From positions 71,739 to 135,738 of the forward strand of contig NZ_CAXBDD010000004.1 of NCBI RefSeq assembly GCF_963974515.1: a DNA stretch of 64,000 bases. The letters run 5' to 3'. Every line of letters starts with the position of its first letter. The stretch's first letter is position 1. This document shows positions 62,642 to 64,000 of the stretch, piece after piece. The translations under genes and the position numbers were made by a program. The notes below the pieces were generated by a model, which was given only the letters and a program-made list of their open reading frames with translations, did no database searches and was not told where the DNA came from. Origin of the DNA: Sunxiuqinia sp963974515. GTDB taxonomy: Bacteria; Bacteroidota; Bacteroidia; Bacteroidales; Prolixibacteraceae.

Positions 62642-63877
62642 ATGAGTGAAAAATCATCCATAAAACCGGTGCTTGGCCAAAGCGCGCAAGCCTTGAACTA
62701 CGAACTGCCCGACGAGCGGATTGCCAAATATCCCTTGGCAGAGCGCGATGCTTCCAAGCTGTTGGTTTGGAAGAATGGGCACATGGAAGATGCGACCTTC
62801 CACACCATTGCTGATTTCTTACCCGAATCAAGCCTATTGGTTTTTAACAACACGAAAGTCATCCGGGCACGGCTGCCGTTTCAGAAAAAGACCGGCGCTC
62901 AGATTGAGATTTTTTGCCTCGACCCGGCTCATCCGGCCGACTACCAGCTTGCTTTTCAGCAAACCAGCCGTTGTAGCTGGAACTGCATGGTAGGCAACCT
63001 GAAAAAATGGAAGCAGGAACCCCTGGAACGTCTTGTGGAAGTGAACGGAAAAGCGATAACCCTGGTGGCTGAAAAGCTGAGCCAATCGCGGGAGCATGTG
63101 CTCGTTGAGTTTAGCTGGAATGATGCTTCGGTGGACTTTGCTTCGCTGATTGAAGCCAGCGGGATCTTGCCCATCCCACCCTATTTGCATCGCGACACCG
63201 AGGCCAGCGACCTGGAACGCTACCAAACCATTTATTCGAAGATTAAAGGATCGGTTGCCGCACCCACCGCCGGACTACATTTTACCAATTCGGTTTTTGC
63301 TTCGCTGAAAAAGAAGAACATCAGCTGTGCCGAAGTGACGCTGCATGTGGGAGCCGGAACGTTTAAACCCGTCAAGGCAGTCACCATTGCCGACCATGAA
63401 ATGCACGCGGAGCAGTTTGTGGTGTCGCGCCAATTGATTGAACAACTGCTTTTGAAAGAAGGCAAGCTCATTGCGGTTGGAACCACCTCCATTCGCACGC
63501 TGGAAAGCCTTTATTGGCTGGGGATTTCAATACTGAAGAACGCCAACCAGTTGCCCGGCAAGCTGCACATCGAACAATGGGCGCCCTATGAAACGACGGA
63601 TCAGCAACCAGCCAAAGTTGTTTTGGAAGCCCTGATCAGCTACATGGATCGCCACTGGCTTCCGGTTCTGATCGCTTCCACCCAAATCATCATCGTTCCC
63701 GGCTACCAGTTCCGAATTGTTGATGGCATGATCACCAACTTTCATCAACCACAAAGCACGCTGCTGCTGCTCATTTCGGCTTATGTTGGCAACGACTGGC
63801 AGCGCATCTACCGGCACGCACTGGATAACAACTACCGCTTTCTGAGTTATGGCGACAGCAATTTGTATTTGAAGTAG
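62642..63877 (+). CDS. queA: S-adenosylmethionine:tRNA ribosyltransferase-isomerase
   Basis: This 411-residue enzyme makes epoxyqueuosine in tRNA anticodons from the preQ1 base and SAM. Conserved segments are LPDERIAKYPLAERDASKLLV, LLVFNNTKVIRARL, GSVAAPTAGLHFT, EVTLHVGAGTFKPV and NFHQPQSTLLLLISAY, and it ends with RFLSYGDSN. QueA proteins are usually about 340-356 residues. The extra length is an insert of about 55 residues between TTSIRTLES and VPGYQF, holding WLGISILKNANQLP and KVVLEALISYMDR. The start is ATG 62642; a TTG at 62633 is inside the promoter box. Confidence 0.92.
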   Translation: MSEKSSIKPVLGQSAQALNYELPDERIAKYPLAERDASKLLVWKNGHMEDATFHTIADFLPESSLLVFNNTKVIRARLPFQKKTGAQIEIFCLDPAHPADYQLAFQQTSRCSWNCMVGNLKKWKQEPLERLVEVNGKAITLVAEKLSQSREHVLVEFSWNDASVDFASLIEASGILPIPPYLHRDTEASDLERYQTIYSKIKGSVAAPTAGLHFTNSVFASLKKKNISCAEVTLHVGAGTFKPVKAVTIADHEMHAEQFVVSRQLIEQLLLKEGKLIAVGTTSIRTLESLYWLGISILKNANQLPGKLHIEQWAPYETTDQQPAKVVLEALISYMDRHWLPVLIASTQIIIVPGYQFRIVDGMITNFHQPQSTLLLLISAYVGNDWQRIYRHALDNNYRFLSYGDSNLYLK

Positions 63878-64000
63878 CTTGCGAGTGAGGGCTTCACTCA
63901 AAGCGAACCTTCACTACCCGACCTAACTTGGCTTAACCAAGTCTGCCATCGAATCCGCAGCAACAGGAGAGTTGCAATTACTCAAACAATTTCGAAGCAA
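63878..64000. other. Right edge, intergenic
   Basis: About 120 bases hold two small inverted repeats, GAGTGA/TCACTC near 63885-63900 and ACTTGG/CCAAGT near 63929-63944. Neither is followed by a T tract, so they are not called terminators. Confidence 0.3.

Overview
The window is chromosomal DNA from a fermentative member of the Bacteroidota, most likely the Marinilabiliales/Prolixibacteraceae side of the phylum (this placement is inference). The evidence is a complete Bat aerotolerance operon, a CHRD lipoprotein, an UpxY-type NusG paralog, Wzi and DUF6134 proteins, a DUF2027-Smr protein, and promoters of the Bacteroidota type (TAnnTTTG at -7). No tRNA, rRNA operon, CRISPR array, prophage or insertion sequence was seen.

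Layout. 0.4-5.9 kb, minus strand: an acyl-phosphate fermentation block, pta, a diverged 3-hydroxyacyl-CoA dehydrogenase, ackA, a hairpin terminator, then ptb and buk. 6.3-9.3 kb, plus: a GlcD-GlcF type fused flavin/iron-sulfur dehydrogenase. 9.7-13.2 kb, minus: PEP carboxylase followed at once by a protein with the residues of the LCIB family of carbonic anhydrases, which would supply bicarbonate to the carboxylase. 14.2-21.1 kb, minus: an assimilatory sulfite reductase and siroheme operon (DUF2061, precorrin-2 dehydrogenase, cysJ, cysI, hemD, an epimerase-like protein, SUMT). 21.5-27.5 kb, plus: a His-rich exported protein and an HME-RND metal efflux system. 27.7-30.9 kb: a soluble multi-PAS histidine kinase. 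31.2-32.2 kb: DNA polymerase IV. 32.4-39.0 kb, minus: an eight-gene block rich in lipid-type enzymes (CdsA-like, dolichol/phytol-kinase-like, CDP-alcohol phosphatidyltransferase, two SDR proteins). Then a sulfatase, ilvD, iorBA and truA on the minus strand. 45.9-54.3 kb, plus: moxR, DUF58 and batABCDE. Then fabI, an unknown protein, a phosphoesterase, VanZ-like, UpxY-like, WecA-like and Wzi proteins, the RNase P RNA gene, a DUF2027-Smr protein, and queA.

Most interesting observation. The sulfite reductase operon is preceded by what looks like a ribosome-mediated attenuator not on any standard feature list. A 32-codon ORF (21044-21142, minus) has Met or Cys at 10 of the 13 residues 10-22. It is followed by a strong intrinsic terminator (20980-21013) only about 30 bases before the first structural gene. 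An 8-base segment inside the last codons of the small ORF (CAGAAGGG) is complementary to the 5' arm of the terminator, so antitermination on ribosome stalling can be drawn directly, as in trp/his leaders but for sulfur amino acids. The operon makes sulfide for cysteine and methionine synthesis, which fits.

Other points: several genes have a TAnnTTTG box only about 7-30 bases before their start codon, so many mRNAs appear to have very short leaders; 7-base tandem repeats occur at two sites; and PEP carboxylase and the Hbd-like enzyme carry substitutions at normally conserved positions.
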